A stretch of DNA of 33,874 nt from JBBREP01 sp036501845 (GTDB lineage: Bacteria; Actinomycetota; Acidimicrobiia; IMCC26256; PALSA-610): positions 1 through 33,874 of the forward strand of contig DASXZO010000164.1 in the NCBI GenBank assembly GCA_036501845.1, read 5' to 3'. The notes under the pieces are model-generated. The model was not told the DNA's origin, ran no database searches, and saw nothing but the letters and a program-made list of their open reading frames with translations. Made by a program: the position numbers and the translations under genes. This document shows, in pieces, positions 1 through 7,280 of this stretch (positions are counted from its first letter, which is position 1; each line of letters starts with the position of its first letter).

Positions 1-48
1 GTCCCCACCCGGTCCATCGGGAATGTCAATCCTGGCCACGACGTCCAT
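1..48 (-). CDS. 5' end of a gene running off the window (partial, uncertain)
   Basis: An ATG at 46-48 on the minus strand opens a reading frame that stays open to base 1, giving MDVVARIDIPDGPGGD. A GTG three codons in is an alternative start. The short 'ARIxxPDGPGG' opening vaguely recalls carboxymuconolactone-decarboxylase-like proteins, but 16 residues are not enough to assign a family. It would be divergent from the ferredoxin-P450 pair, with the tandem repeats between them. No convincing Shine-Dalgarno lies at the right distance; an AGGAG is present but about 17 bases away. Confidence 0.3.
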   Translation of the reverse strand, partial: MDVVARIDIPDGPGGD

Positions 49-87
49 CGTGCGCTCGGCCGTGCTCCTGGTGCAAGATCACGACCC

Positions 88-366
88 GCCGAGCGACACA
101 AGCCACCGACGACCCAACGCGTTCGCGGAGCGAGGGAAGCCTCGCCGGGCCGTGAGCGAAGCGAACAAGAGGCAAGACCAGCCGAGCGACAACAAGCCAC
201 CGACGACCCAACGCGTTCGCGGAGCGAGGGAAGCCCCGCCGGGCCGTGAGCGAAGCGAACAAGAGGCAAGAACAGCCGAGCGACAACAAGCCACCGACTA
301 CCCAACGCATTCGCGGAGCGAGGGAAGCCCCGCCGGGCCGTGAGCGAAGCGAACAAGAGGCAAGAA
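88..366. repeat. Three ~94-bp tandem repeats upstream of the ferredoxin gene
   Basis: Copies begin with GCCGAGCGAC at 88, 181 and 275, so the periods are 93 and 94 bp. The first copy lacks one A in its ACAACAAG segment. Each copy contains CCACCGAC, ACCCAACGC, TTCGCGGAGCGAGGGAAGCC, CCGCCGGGCC and GTGAGCGAAGCGAACAAG, followed by AGGCAAGA. The third copy runs directly into the ferredoxin ATG at 367, and its AAGAGG supplies that gene's probable ribosome binding site. The copies differ by only a few bases, which suggests recent duplication. Open frames through the array read as arginine-rich low-complexity protein and are not credible genes. Confidence 0.9.
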
Positions 367-567
367 ATGCACGTGCATGTCGACAGCGAGAAGTGTCAGG
401 GTCACAACCGCTGTTACGCGATCGCGCCCGAGCTGTTCGATGTCGACGAGCTCGGCTACGCCAACGAGCTCGGTGACGGGAGCGTGCCTCCCGGCCTCGA
501 GGAGAAGGCCCGCCTCGCCGTGGCCAACTGCCCAGAGCTCGCGATCGAGATCAGGGAGGACGCATGA
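367..567 (+). CDS. P450-associated 3Fe-4S-type ferredoxin
   Basis: A 66-residue electron carrier predicted to pass electrons to the cytochrome P450 encoded immediately downstream. Cysteines lie at 10 and 16 (CQGHNRC) and at 55 (ANCPELAI). This C-x5-C...CP pattern is typical of the small ferredoxins paired with bacterial CYPs, whose cluster is usually 3Fe-4S because the position between the first two cysteines is not Cys; here it is His13. The ATG at 367 is preferred because AAGAGG lies about 7 bases upstream; a GTG at 340 would add MSEANKRQE from the tandem repeat. Its TGA overlaps the P450 ATG by four bases (ATGA), implying translational coupling. No ferredoxin reductase is encoded in the window, so the reductase must be elsewhere. 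Confidence 0.9.
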   Translation: MHVHVDSEKCQGHNRCYAIAPELFDVDELGYANELGDGSVPPGLEEKARLAVANCPELAIEIREDA

Positions 568-1802
568 CGATCGACCAAGAGACCGCCGATCAGACGGGGC
601 GCGTTCCCGTCCGCGATTTCGCGACCGACTTCGACCACACCGATCCGCAGTGGGTGCACGACCCGTACCCGATCTGGGACGACCTGCGCACGCGCTGCCC
701 AGTGGCGCACACGAACCGCTACGGCGGCGCGTGGCTTCCCGTGCAACATGCCGGCGTCGCCGCCGTCGCGTACGACACCGAGCACTTCACGTCGCGCTCG
801 GTGGTGGTGAGCAACGTTCGGCCGGGCCCGAACGACCTGCCCGCGCCGATTGGCATCGCGCCGCCGATCACGTCGGATCCGCCGTTTCACAATCTGGCGC
901 GCCGCCTGTTGCTCCCCGCGTTCGGACCGAAGAAGATCGCCGAGTACGAGGGCTTCACGCGCGAACTGTGTCGTGAGCTCCTCGATCGCATCGACGGCCG
1001 CACCACCTGCGATGCCGCGATCGAATACGCGCAGCACATCCCGCTCCGGGTGATCGTGAAGATGCTGGGTTTCCCCCAGGAGGACGCCGACATCTTCCGG
1101 CGTTTCATCCGCATGATTCTCGAGGAAGTCGACAGCACCGAGGAGCAACGCCAGGAGCAGATCGATGCGGGCGAGCTCGACGCCTACATCGAGGCACGGG
1201 TGGCCGAGCATCTCGCCGAGCCGCGTGACGACCTCACCACCTTCCTGCTCGAAGCCGAGCTCGACGGCAACAAGCTCGAACAAGAGCACGTGTTCGGCAC
1301 GATGGTGCTGCTGATGATCGCCGGCATCGACACCACGTGGTCGGCGATCGGCGCGTCGCTCTGGCACCTGGCCCAGCATCCCGAGGACCGGCGCCGGCTC
1401 GCGCGGGAACCCGAGCTCATGGACACTGCGGTCGAGGAGTTCCTCCGGGCCTACGCGCCGGTCACGATGGCCCGGCTCGTGGCCGAGGATTTCGAGTTCG
1501 AGGGCTGCCCGTTCAAGGCGGGCGACTGGCTGCTCCTGCCCTTCCCGGCGGCCAACCGCGACCCCGAGATGTTCGAACGGGCCGACGAAGTGGTGCTCGA
1601 CCGGGCCGAGAACCGCCACGCGGCGTTCGGCCTCGGCATCCACCGCTGCCTGGGCTCGAACCTGGCCCGTATGGAGCTGCGGGTGGCCCTGGAGGAGTGG
1701 ATGGCCCGCTTCCCTGAGTTCGAGTTGACCGACCCGGCGGCGGTCACCTGGTCGGCGGGCCAGGTCCGGGGGCCGCGCACCATCCCGGTGCGCCTCTCGT
1801 AG
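564..1802 (+). CDS. Cytochrome P450 monooxygenase
   Basis: A 412-residue soluble class I bacterial P450, which inserts one oxygen atom from O2 into an organic substrate. The I-helix oxygen-activation motif AGIDTT is at 253-258, the K-helix ExxR is EFLR at 292-295, and the heme loop FGLGIHRCLG is at 355-364 with Cys362 as the axial thiolate. Length and motif spacing are those of a complete CYP. The preceding 3Fe-4S ferredoxin overlaps it by four bases and is its likely redox partner. The substrate cannot be read from the sequence. The surrounding CoA-transferase, acyl-CoA synthetase and BVMO genes are compatible with terpenoid, steroid or alicyclic catabolism, but that is inference. Confidence 0.96.
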   Translation: MTIDQETADQTGRVPVRDFATDFDHTDPQWVHDPYPIWDDLRTRCPVAHTNRYGGAWLPVQHAGVAAVAYDTEHFTSRSVVVSNVRPGPNDLPAPIGIAPPITSDPPFHNLARRLLLPAFGPKKIAEYEGFTRELCRELLDRIDGRTTCDAAIEYAQHIPLRVIVKMLGFPQEDADIFRRFIRMILEEVDSTEEQRQEQIDAGELDAYIEARVAEHLAEPRDDLTTFLLEAELDGNKLEQEHVFGTMVLLMIAGIDTTWSAIGASLWHLAQHPEDRRRLAREPELMDTAVEEFLRAYAPVTMARLVAEDFEFEGCPFKAGDWLLLPFPAANRDPEMFERADEVVLDRAENRHAAFGLGIHRCLGSNLARMELRVALEEWMARFPEFELTDPAAVTWSAGQVRGPRTIPVRLS

Positions 1803-1872
1803 CCCCTCACCAGGGGAGATTCTGGGGGACTCGTCCTACAGCACGAGGCCGTGCCAGCCGACAAGTGCTCTC

Positions 1873-3246
1873 GTGAAACGGGCGCGATTCCACGTGGGGT
1901 GGCTGCTGCCATACGCACCGACACCGCTCGCGCTCGGCGTCTTCTGGTGGCTCGGCCACACGCGGTTCATGGCCAACACGCCCTTCTACGTGCTCGGCGC
2001 GCTGCTCGTGGCGGGCGCCGTGCTGAATGCCACGGCGCTCGTGTGGACTCGCAACCGGTCGCCGCGGGTGCGCGCTCACGTGCGTTCCGCCGTCGCCGCG
2101 CTCACGACCACCGCGTTCGTGTACGCGACGGGCTGGGGCCCGATGCTCATCATCGGATACGCGCTCGGCATCGCCGACGTGATCACGTCGGAGAACGGCA
2201 GCGACGACGCCTGGCTCGCAGCCACGATGTGGACGGCCCTGGGAGTGGCGACCGGTGAAGTGCTCGTGGGTGTGCACCTGGCGCCGTCGCTGATCGATCG
2301 CAGCGTGAGCCATGTGGTGGCGCTCGGCGGATTGCTCTGTGCCGCGATCCTGCTGCGACTGTTCGCCATCTCGACCCGAGCCGCACATGAGGCGCGCCAC
2401 GAAGTAGAGAAGAGCGAAGAGCGCTTCCGCACGCTCGTGCAGTACGCGCAGGACGTGATCGCGGTGCTCGATCTCGAAGGTCGCGTCGAGTACGTGAGTC
2501 CGGCCATCGAGCGGCTGCTCGGCCTCGCGCCCGAGGATTGCCAAGGAACCTTGATCAGCGAGATCCTGCAAGAGCCCGAGTGGGGTTCCGGCCTCGCGGC
2601 GCTGCACGAACGGCTCGGTAATCCCGACGACTCGCTGTTCAAGATGGAAGCCGCGGTGCAGCACCGCAGCGGATCGCCACGAGTGATCGAGGTCACGATG
2701 ACTCGGCTCGGCGACACGCTCCTCGCCGCCAACATCCACGATCTCACCGAGCGTCGGGCGCTCGAGACCGAACTGCGCCACCAAGCGACTACCGATGCGC
2801 TCACCGGCCTCATGAACCGTGCCGCAGTGACGCTGCGGCTCGAGCAGGTGCTCACCCGCGAGGTCACGACCGCGTTGTTCATCGACCTCGACGGCTTCAA
2901 GCAGGTGAACGACCGGCTCGGCCACGAGCGTGGCGACGCGGTGCTCGTGGAGGCCGCGGCCCGGCTGCTCACCGCGCTCGGCAGCCCCACCACGATCGGC
3001 CGGCTCGGTGGCGACGAATTCCTCGCCATCCTTCCGAGCACCGAACAGCTCGTTGCATCGGTGACGGCCGACGCGATCCTCGAGGCGCTCGGTGCGCCGT
3101 GGCCCGAGGACGCCGCCATCACGGCAAGCATCGGCATCGCCACCAGCCGGTCCGGCGAATCCGCCGAGGAGTTGCTGCACCGCGCCGACACCGCCATGTA
3201 CGAAGCGAAGAGGCGCGGTCGGGCGCGTTGGCGTGCGGCCGCGTGA
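1873..3246 (+). CDS. Membrane-anchored PAS-GGDEF protein (diguanylate cyclase)
   Basis: 457 residues. The N-terminal third holds about five hydrophobic segments (roughly 11-27, 38-58, 72-99, 116-137, 147-166), an apparent membrane sensor of unrecognised type. A PAS domain follows at about 181-292 (SEERFRTLVQYAQDVI onward), then a short linker helix and a GGDEF domain at about 300-452. Visible GGDEF features are DALTGLMNR, the metal-binding stretch DLDGFKQVND and an intact GGDEF active loop at 379-383, so synthesis of cyclic di-GMP is expected. The RxxD inhibitory I-site that normally precedes the loop is absent, which would remove product inhibition. No EAL domain is present. The GTG start at 1873 has no clear ribosome binding site. 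It probably stands alone. Confidence 0.92.
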   Translation: MKRARFHVGWLLPYAPTPLALGVFWWLGHTRFMANTPFYVLGALLVAGAVLNATALVWTRNRSPRVRAHVRSAVAALTTTAFVYATGWGPMLIIGYALGIADVITSENGSDDAWLAATMWTALGVATGEVLVGVHLAPSLIDRSVSHVVALGGLLCAAILLRLFAISTRAAHEARHEVEKSEERFRTLVQYAQDVIAVLDLEGRVEYVSPAIERLLGLAPEDCQGTLISEILQEPEWGSGLAALHERLGNPDDSLFKMEAAVQHRSGSPRVIEVTMTRLGDTLLAANIHDLTERRALETELRHQATTDALTGLMNRAAVTLRLEQVLTREVTTALFIDLDGFKQVNDRLGHERGDAVLVEAAARLLTALGSPTTIGRLGGDEFLAILPSTEQLVASVTADAILEALGAPWPEDAAITASIGIATSRSGESAEELLHRADTAMYEAKRRGRARWRAAA

Positions 3247-3428
3247 CTATTTGCTCCACTTCAGTCGCGGTACCGACAGCTCCGCTGGCGCTCCGCTTGC
3301 CGGTCCCACTCATTCAGTTTCGCGGCGAGCGGTCTCCGTGGCTTAGTCGCTGACGCTCCTGCGCGACTGCGACCGCCGCACGTGTGCAGACGCGGTAGCG
3401 ATTCGCGGCGCGCGCGAAGCTGCCGGGC

Positions 3429-4517
3429 GTGGCTGGGTTGCTCGATGGGATGCGGGTGTTGGATGTGTCGATGTGGCGGCCGATGCCGCACGCCACGCAG
3501 ATCCTGTGCGACCTCGGTGCCGACGTGCTCAAGGTGGAGCGGCCCGGCGGCGACCCGATGCGGTCGTACCCCGACCTGTTCGCGGCGCTCGCGCGCGGCA
3601 AGCGCAGCGTCGAGCTCGACCTGAAGTCCGACGCCGGACGGGCGCGGCTCGCCGAGCTCGTCGCCGACTGCGACGTGCTGTGCGAGTCGTGGCGACCCGG
3701 GGTGGCAGCACGGCTCGGGCTCGATGCGGAAACGCTGCGCGCCGAACGTCCCGAACTCATCTACTGCTCGATTTCGGGCTACGGCCAGCACGGGCCATGG
3801 CGCGACATGCCCGGGCACGACCTCAACTACCAGGCGCTTGCTGGTGCGATCGCGCCGCGGCCGGGCGACGTCGGCGCGCCGCTCATCCCGCGCCTACCGG
3901 CCGCCGATCTCGAGGCGGGCACGCTCGCCGCGCTGCTCGTGTGCGCGGCGTGGGCGAAGCGGCTCACCACCGGCGAGGGCGAGTGCATCGACGTGGCGAT
4001 GGCCGACGTGATGGCGTGGTGGATCGGTCCGCGTAGCGGCGTGGCAGTCGACACCGGACACGGTGGCGCGGGCGACGAGCGCCCCGCGGGATCGCCGGGC
4101 TACGGCGTGTTCGCCACGGCCGATGGTGCGTTCGTCGCGCTCGCGCCGCTCAACGAGCCGCACCTCTGGCACGCGATTGTGTCGGCGCTCGAACTCGGAG
4201 ACGAGCTCGCGGCCACCACGTTCGCCGAGCGCATCGCGCGAGTCGGCGAGATCAACGATCGTGTCGCGGCCGCGATCGCGGCGTTGAGTCGTGACGAGGC
4301 GCTCGCACGCCTGCGTGGCACCGGCGCGCCGGTCGCGCCCGTGCTCACGCCCGAAGAGGCCTCGACCCACGAACAGTTCGTCGCGCGCCACACGCTCGGC
4401 GACGCGGGAGGCGTGCCGTCACCGTTGCTCCCGGCGTGGCTCGATGTGCACCCCCGCGCCGAGGATGCACCGGTTCCCGCGGTGGGCGCGCACCCCGACG
4501 GTTTCCGGTCGCGCTGA
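3429..4517 (+). CDS. CaiB/BaiF (family III) CoA-transferase
   Basis: 362 residues. The family moves CoA between carboxylic acids through an enzyme-aspartyl anhydride. The N-terminus (GMRVLDVSMWRPMPHATQIL, then LGADVLKVERPGGDPMR) is the typical CoA-binding fold, and the catalytic Asp is expected at 131 within MPGHDLNYQALAG. Formyl-CoA transferases, racemases (AMACR) and bile-acid or carnitine CoA-transferases share these features. The length, slightly under the usual ~390, and the AMACR-like GHDLNYQALAG do not settle the reaction. The GTG start at 3429 fits the family N-terminus, though no ribosome binding site is evident. The 182 bp separating it from the GGDEF gene show nothing recognisable. 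It converges on the DUF1254 gene across a hairpin at 4527-4545. Confidence 0.93.
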   Translation: MAGLLDGMRVLDVSMWRPMPHATQILCDLGADVLKVERPGGDPMRSYPDLFAALARGKRSVELDLKSDAGRARLAELVADCDVLCESWRPGVAARLGLDAETLRAERPELIYCSISGYGQHGPWRDMPGHDLNYQALAGAIAPRPGDVGAPLIPRLPAADLEAGTLAALLVCAAWAKRLTTGEGECIDVAMADVMAWWIGPRSGVAVDTGHGGAGDERPAGSPGYGVFATADGAFVALAPLNEPHLWHAIVSALELGDELAATTFAERIARVGEINDRVAAAIAALSRDEALARLRGTGAPVAPVLTPEEASTHEQFVARHTLGDAGGVPSPLLPAWLDVHPRAEDAPVPAVGAHPDGFRSR

Positions 4518-4526
4518 CGATCGCCG

Positions 4527-4545
4527 GTGCACGACTGCCGTGCAC
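4527..4545. terminator. Hairpin between convergent genes
   Basis: GTGCACG and CGTGCAC form a perfect 7-bp stem around a 5-base loop (ACTGC). It lies 9 bp after the CoA-transferase stop and 6 bp from the stop of the opposing DUF1254 gene. There is no U-run, so if it terminates it does so as a short bidirectional hairpin. Confidence 0.5.
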
Positions 4546-4551
4546 AATTGA

Positions 4552-5997
4552 TCAGCTCGCGGCGCTCGTCACGCCCGGTGGGGTGTAGTCGCCGTTGAGC
4601 ACCGACGCACCGGGCAGGTACATGCGCATCGAGAGCAGGAACGGCCCGGCCGGTGCCGGTAACCAGTTCGCGGTGCCGCTCGCCGGTGGCGTGTGGCCGA
4701 TCCAGATGTCGAACGATCCGTCGGCGTTGGTCTTGAAACCCGGCGTGCGGGTGCTGATCGCGTAGCGGTGGAGTGCGTTCGCCACGAGGAACTGGTCGGG
4801 GCCGTACACCGTGAGCGACCAGAACGCCTTCACGGGCGGGCTCTGACCGGCCGCGAAATGCATGCCGTAGAGGTTGTTGCCGTTGTACGCGCGATTGTTG
4901 GCGTCGGTCGTGGAGCGTGCGTACACGGCTTCGGCGGGGATGTTGGCACCCCAGCCGAATTGCGCGGTCACGGCGCGTACCAGCGCGTTCGTGTAGGTGC
5001 CGATGTCGAGATGGATCAGCCAGCCTTTGGTGGCACCGTTGTTGAGGCGCGCAGCCGACTGCACCTCGCGCTCGCCCGCGGCAACGCCCGACGCCAGCGC
5101 CTGCTGCTGCGTTGCCGTACCGCTCGAACCGGGGTGGCGGCCCGCATCGACGCCGAGCGACGAGAAGCGGGCCAGCAATCGTGTGTCCCGCTTGGTCGCG
5201 GGTGCGTTGATCGCGAGCGCATCGCCGAGCTGGTCGAAGAAGCGCGCCCCGGCCGCGGCCGCCGTCTGCGGTGTGCCAGCCGGCGCGCCGATCACCGGCG
5301 TTGCCTGGCTCGCCGACAACGGACGCATCGTGACCGTGCGGATCGCGCTCGCGAGGCGCGGCACGTCGGCTGCGCTCGCTGGCAGCCAGCGGCCGAGCAT
5401 CAGGAGCTGCGGTGTCGGGGCGGTGATGCGCAACATGCCGGCCGGCGTTGCTCCGTGGAAGCTCGATGGCGCCACGAGCCACGTTCCGCCGCGCCCACCC
5501 GTTGCGCGCGTGCCGATGTAGGCGAACGAGTCGGTCCAGGCGTCGACGAACTGATAGGTCCAGTAGTGCGACGCGATCTGCGGCACGTGCAGCACCACGG
5601 GACCGTCGCGCAGGTCGACCACAGCGATCGAGTACAGCGTGTCGACGTTGGGTGCTACGACCGTGCGGCTGGCCGGAGTCGACAACGCGCCCTGCGAGAA
5701 CACCCGGTTGACGCCGAAGAGTCGCGCGAACGTCTGCAGCGTGCGCTCGGTGATCACGAGTGGCGATCCCCACACGTACGCCTGGGCTGCGAGCGACACC
5801 GTGCCCGGCGGATGCGGCGCCGTGGGCGGCGGCAGCGTCGGGATGCCGAGAGTGGTCGAACCGTGGCCCGCCTGCTTCTTGCTGTTGCTACTGGCGCTGC
5901 TGCACGCGCCGAGCAGCAGCGCGAGGCACACGACTACCACGCACGAACGGCGGCCGCGGTCGAGAGTCGCCAACCTCACGGTGACACGATCGCACAC
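4552..5997 (-). CDS. DUF1254/DUF1214 lipoprotein
   Basis: 481 residues. A lipoprotein signal with lipobox LLLGAC (Cys32) and a following Ser/Asn-rich linker predict export and attachment to the outer face of the membrane. The DUF1254-like region begins near residue 70 (AAQAYVWGSPLVITERTL) and includes the conserved APNVDTLYS at 115-123. A DUF1214-like region fills the C-terminal ~110 residues (SLTVYGPDQFLVANALHRYAI, then PGFKTNADGSFDIWIGHTPP). These two domains often co-occur in exported proteins of unknown biochemical role. The GTG at 5997 gives the longest form; a GTG at 5979 would leave a compact 26-residue lipoprotein signal and is equally plausible. It is divergent from the cupin gene. 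Confidence 0.88.
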   Translation of the reverse strand: MCDRVTVRLATLDRGRRSCVVVVCLALLLGACSSASSNSKKQAGHGSTTLGIPTLPPPTAPHPPGTVSLAAQAYVWGSPLVITERTLQTFARLFGVNRVFSQGALSTPASRTVVAPNVDTLYSIAVVDLRDGPVVLHVPQIASHYWTYQFVDAWTDSFAYIGTRATGGRGGTWLVAPSSFHGATPAGMLRITAPTPQLLMLGRWLPASAADVPRLASAIRTVTMRPLSASQATPVIGAPAGTPQTAAAAGARFFDQLGDALAINAPATKRDTRLLARFSSLGVDAGRHPGSSGTATQQQALASGVAAGEREVQSAARLNNGATKGWLIHLDIGTYTNALVRAVTAQFGWGANIPAEAVYARSTTDANNRAYNGNNLYGMHFAAGQSPPVKAFWSLTVYGPDQFLVANALHRYAISTRTPGFKTNADGSFDIWIGHTPPASGTANWLPAPAGPFLLSMRMYLPGASVLNGDYTPPGVTSAAS

Positions 5998-6047
5998 TGC
6001 GCCGTAGTCTCGGGCACCGCGCGAGAGTGCCTTCAGGAAGAGGTGTG

Positions 6048-6428
6048 ATGGACGTCCGATCGATCGCGACCGTGGAGCCGGAGGTCGAGCACAACGGCAC
6101 CGTGCCGGTGTGGTATCTCGTGCATCCGCGGGAGATGAAGCAGCTCACCAACGGCGGGTATCTCGAGTTGGTCAACGAGTTCGAGGTGGCCGCCGGTGGC
6201 GCGGTGTTCCCGCACGAGCACCCCACGCACGAGTTCTATTTCGTGATGAACGGGCGCGGCGTGATGACGATCGGCGGCGAGGACCGCGACGTAGTGCCCG
6301 GCGACCTCGTGTACATCCCGCCCGACACGGTGCACAGCCTGCGGCCCACTGGAGGTGGCGCGATCCACTGCTTCTGCTTCGCGGTGGCGGTGAAGGACGC
6401 ACCGGACATCGACTACACCTCGCACTGA
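6048..6428 (+). CDS. Single-domain cupin protein
   Basis: 126 residues with one beta-barrel cupin domain. Motif 1 is visible as HEHPTHEFYFVMNGRG (about residues 57-72), whose His, His and Glu are the usual metal ligands, and motif 2 as PGDLVYIPPDTVHSL (about 89-103), supplying the last His. Small cupins include dioxygenases, isomerases and ligand-binding proteins, so no reaction is assigned. The ATG at 6048 is supported by AGGAAGAGG about 5 bases upstream; an in-frame upstream codon at 6027 is less likely. The next gene, a ROK kinase on the same strand, begins 61 bp after its stop. Confidence 0.9.
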   Translation: MDVRSIATVEPEVEHNGTVPVWYLVHPREMKQLTNGGYLELVNEFEVAAGGAVFPHEHPTHEFYFVMNGRGVMTIGGEDRDVVPGDLVYIPPDTVHSLRPTGGGAIHCFCFAVAVKDAPDIDYTSH

Positions 6429-6489
6429 GCGTGCGCGGTTCGCGCCATGACCGGGCGACACGCAGCCGGGAGCCCTAGGTTCTCCGGTC

Positions 6490-7266
6490 GTGACCGACAC
6501 GCAGGCAAGCGACGGCAATCAGCCACGAACACTGTCGATCGACATCGGCGGCACGGGCATCAAGGCGTCGGTGCTCGGCGCCGACGGCACAATGCTGCAC
6601 GACCGTGTGCGCGCGCTCACCAAGTATCCGATGCCGCCCGATTCGCTCGTGGCCGCGGTCCACGAGCTCTGCGCGGGCCTGCCCGAGTTCGAACGCATCT
6701 CGGCGGCCTTCCCGGGCGTGGTGCGTAACGGTCACGTGATCACCGCGCCCGCGTTCGTGACCGTCGCCGGTCTCGGCAGCGACGAAGATCCTGCGCTCGT
6801 TGCCGCGTGGCATCGTTTCGACCTGGCCGGTGGCCTGGCGGGCGCGCTGCAACGGCCGGCGCGAGCGTTGAACGACGCCGACATGCAAGGTCTCGATGTG
6901 GTGCAGGGTCAGGGCGTAGAGGTGGTCATCACGCTCGGCACCGGGTTCGGTTCGGCGTTCTTCGAAGACGGCCGCCTCGGCCCGCACCTCGAGATGGCCC
7001 ATCACCGTTTCCGCAAGAGCCAGACCTACAACGAACAGCTCGGCGACGCCGCGCGCAAGGATGTGGGCATCGACCGGTGGAACAATCGCGTCGCCAAGGC
7101 GATCATCAACCTGCGCGTGCTCGCGAACTTCGACCACCTCTACATCGGTGGTGGCAACGCCAAGAAGCTCAAGATCGATCTCGAGCCCGACGTGTCGTTG
7201 GTCGACAACACGGCCGGCATTCTCGGCGGTATCCGGCTCTGGGACGGTCCCGCGCTGCCACACTGA
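6490..7266 (+). CDS. ROK-family sugar kinase, polyphosphate-glucokinase-like
   Basis: 258 residues, the length of actinobacterial polyphosphate/ATP glucokinases. The phosphate-binding loop DIGGTGIK is at 18-25, FPGVV lies near 75, the likely catalytic Asp sits in ALNDADMQG and the second phosphate loop is TLGTGFGSAFF. The zinc-binding cysteine motif of ROK repressors and GlcK-type kinases is absent and there is no N-terminal HTH, which also fits PPGK. The sugar-binding part (HLEMAHHRFRKSQTYNEQLG) differs somewhat from the ELGH of canonical PPGK, so glucose and polyphosphate specificity are inferred only. The GTG start has no Shine-Dalgarno but is preceded by TAGGTT about 9 bases upstream, a possible leaderless arrangement. 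It converges on the ThDP enzyme gene. Confidence 0.85.
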   Translation: MTDTQASDGNQPRTLSIDIGGTGIKASVLGADGTMLHDRVRALTKYPMPPDSLVAAVHELCAGLPEFERISAAFPGVVRNGHVITAPAFVTVAGLGSDEDPALVAAWHRFDLAGGLAGALQRPARALNDADMQGLDVVQGQGVEVVITLGTGFGSAFFEDGRLGPHLEMAHHRFRKSQTYNEQLGDAARKDVGIDRWNNRVAKAIINLRVLANFDHLYIGGGNAKKLKIDLEPDVSLVDNTAGILGGIRLWDGPALPH

Positions 7267-7280
7267 GCTCCGGCGACCGA

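Noticed and set aside
23..343. Short open frames through the tandem repeats on both strands
   Set aside because: They consist of repeated Arg/Glu/Ser-rich stretches produced by the DNA repeat and lack a start signal of their own.
88..366. CRISPR-like array
   Set aside because: The units are ~94 bp contiguous copies with no unique spacers and no cas genes nearby; this is a simple tandem duplication.
3247..3428. A gene between the GGDEF protein and the CoA-transferase
   Set aside because: Only short overlapping frames of low complexity occur in the 182 bp, with no start signal or recognisable product.
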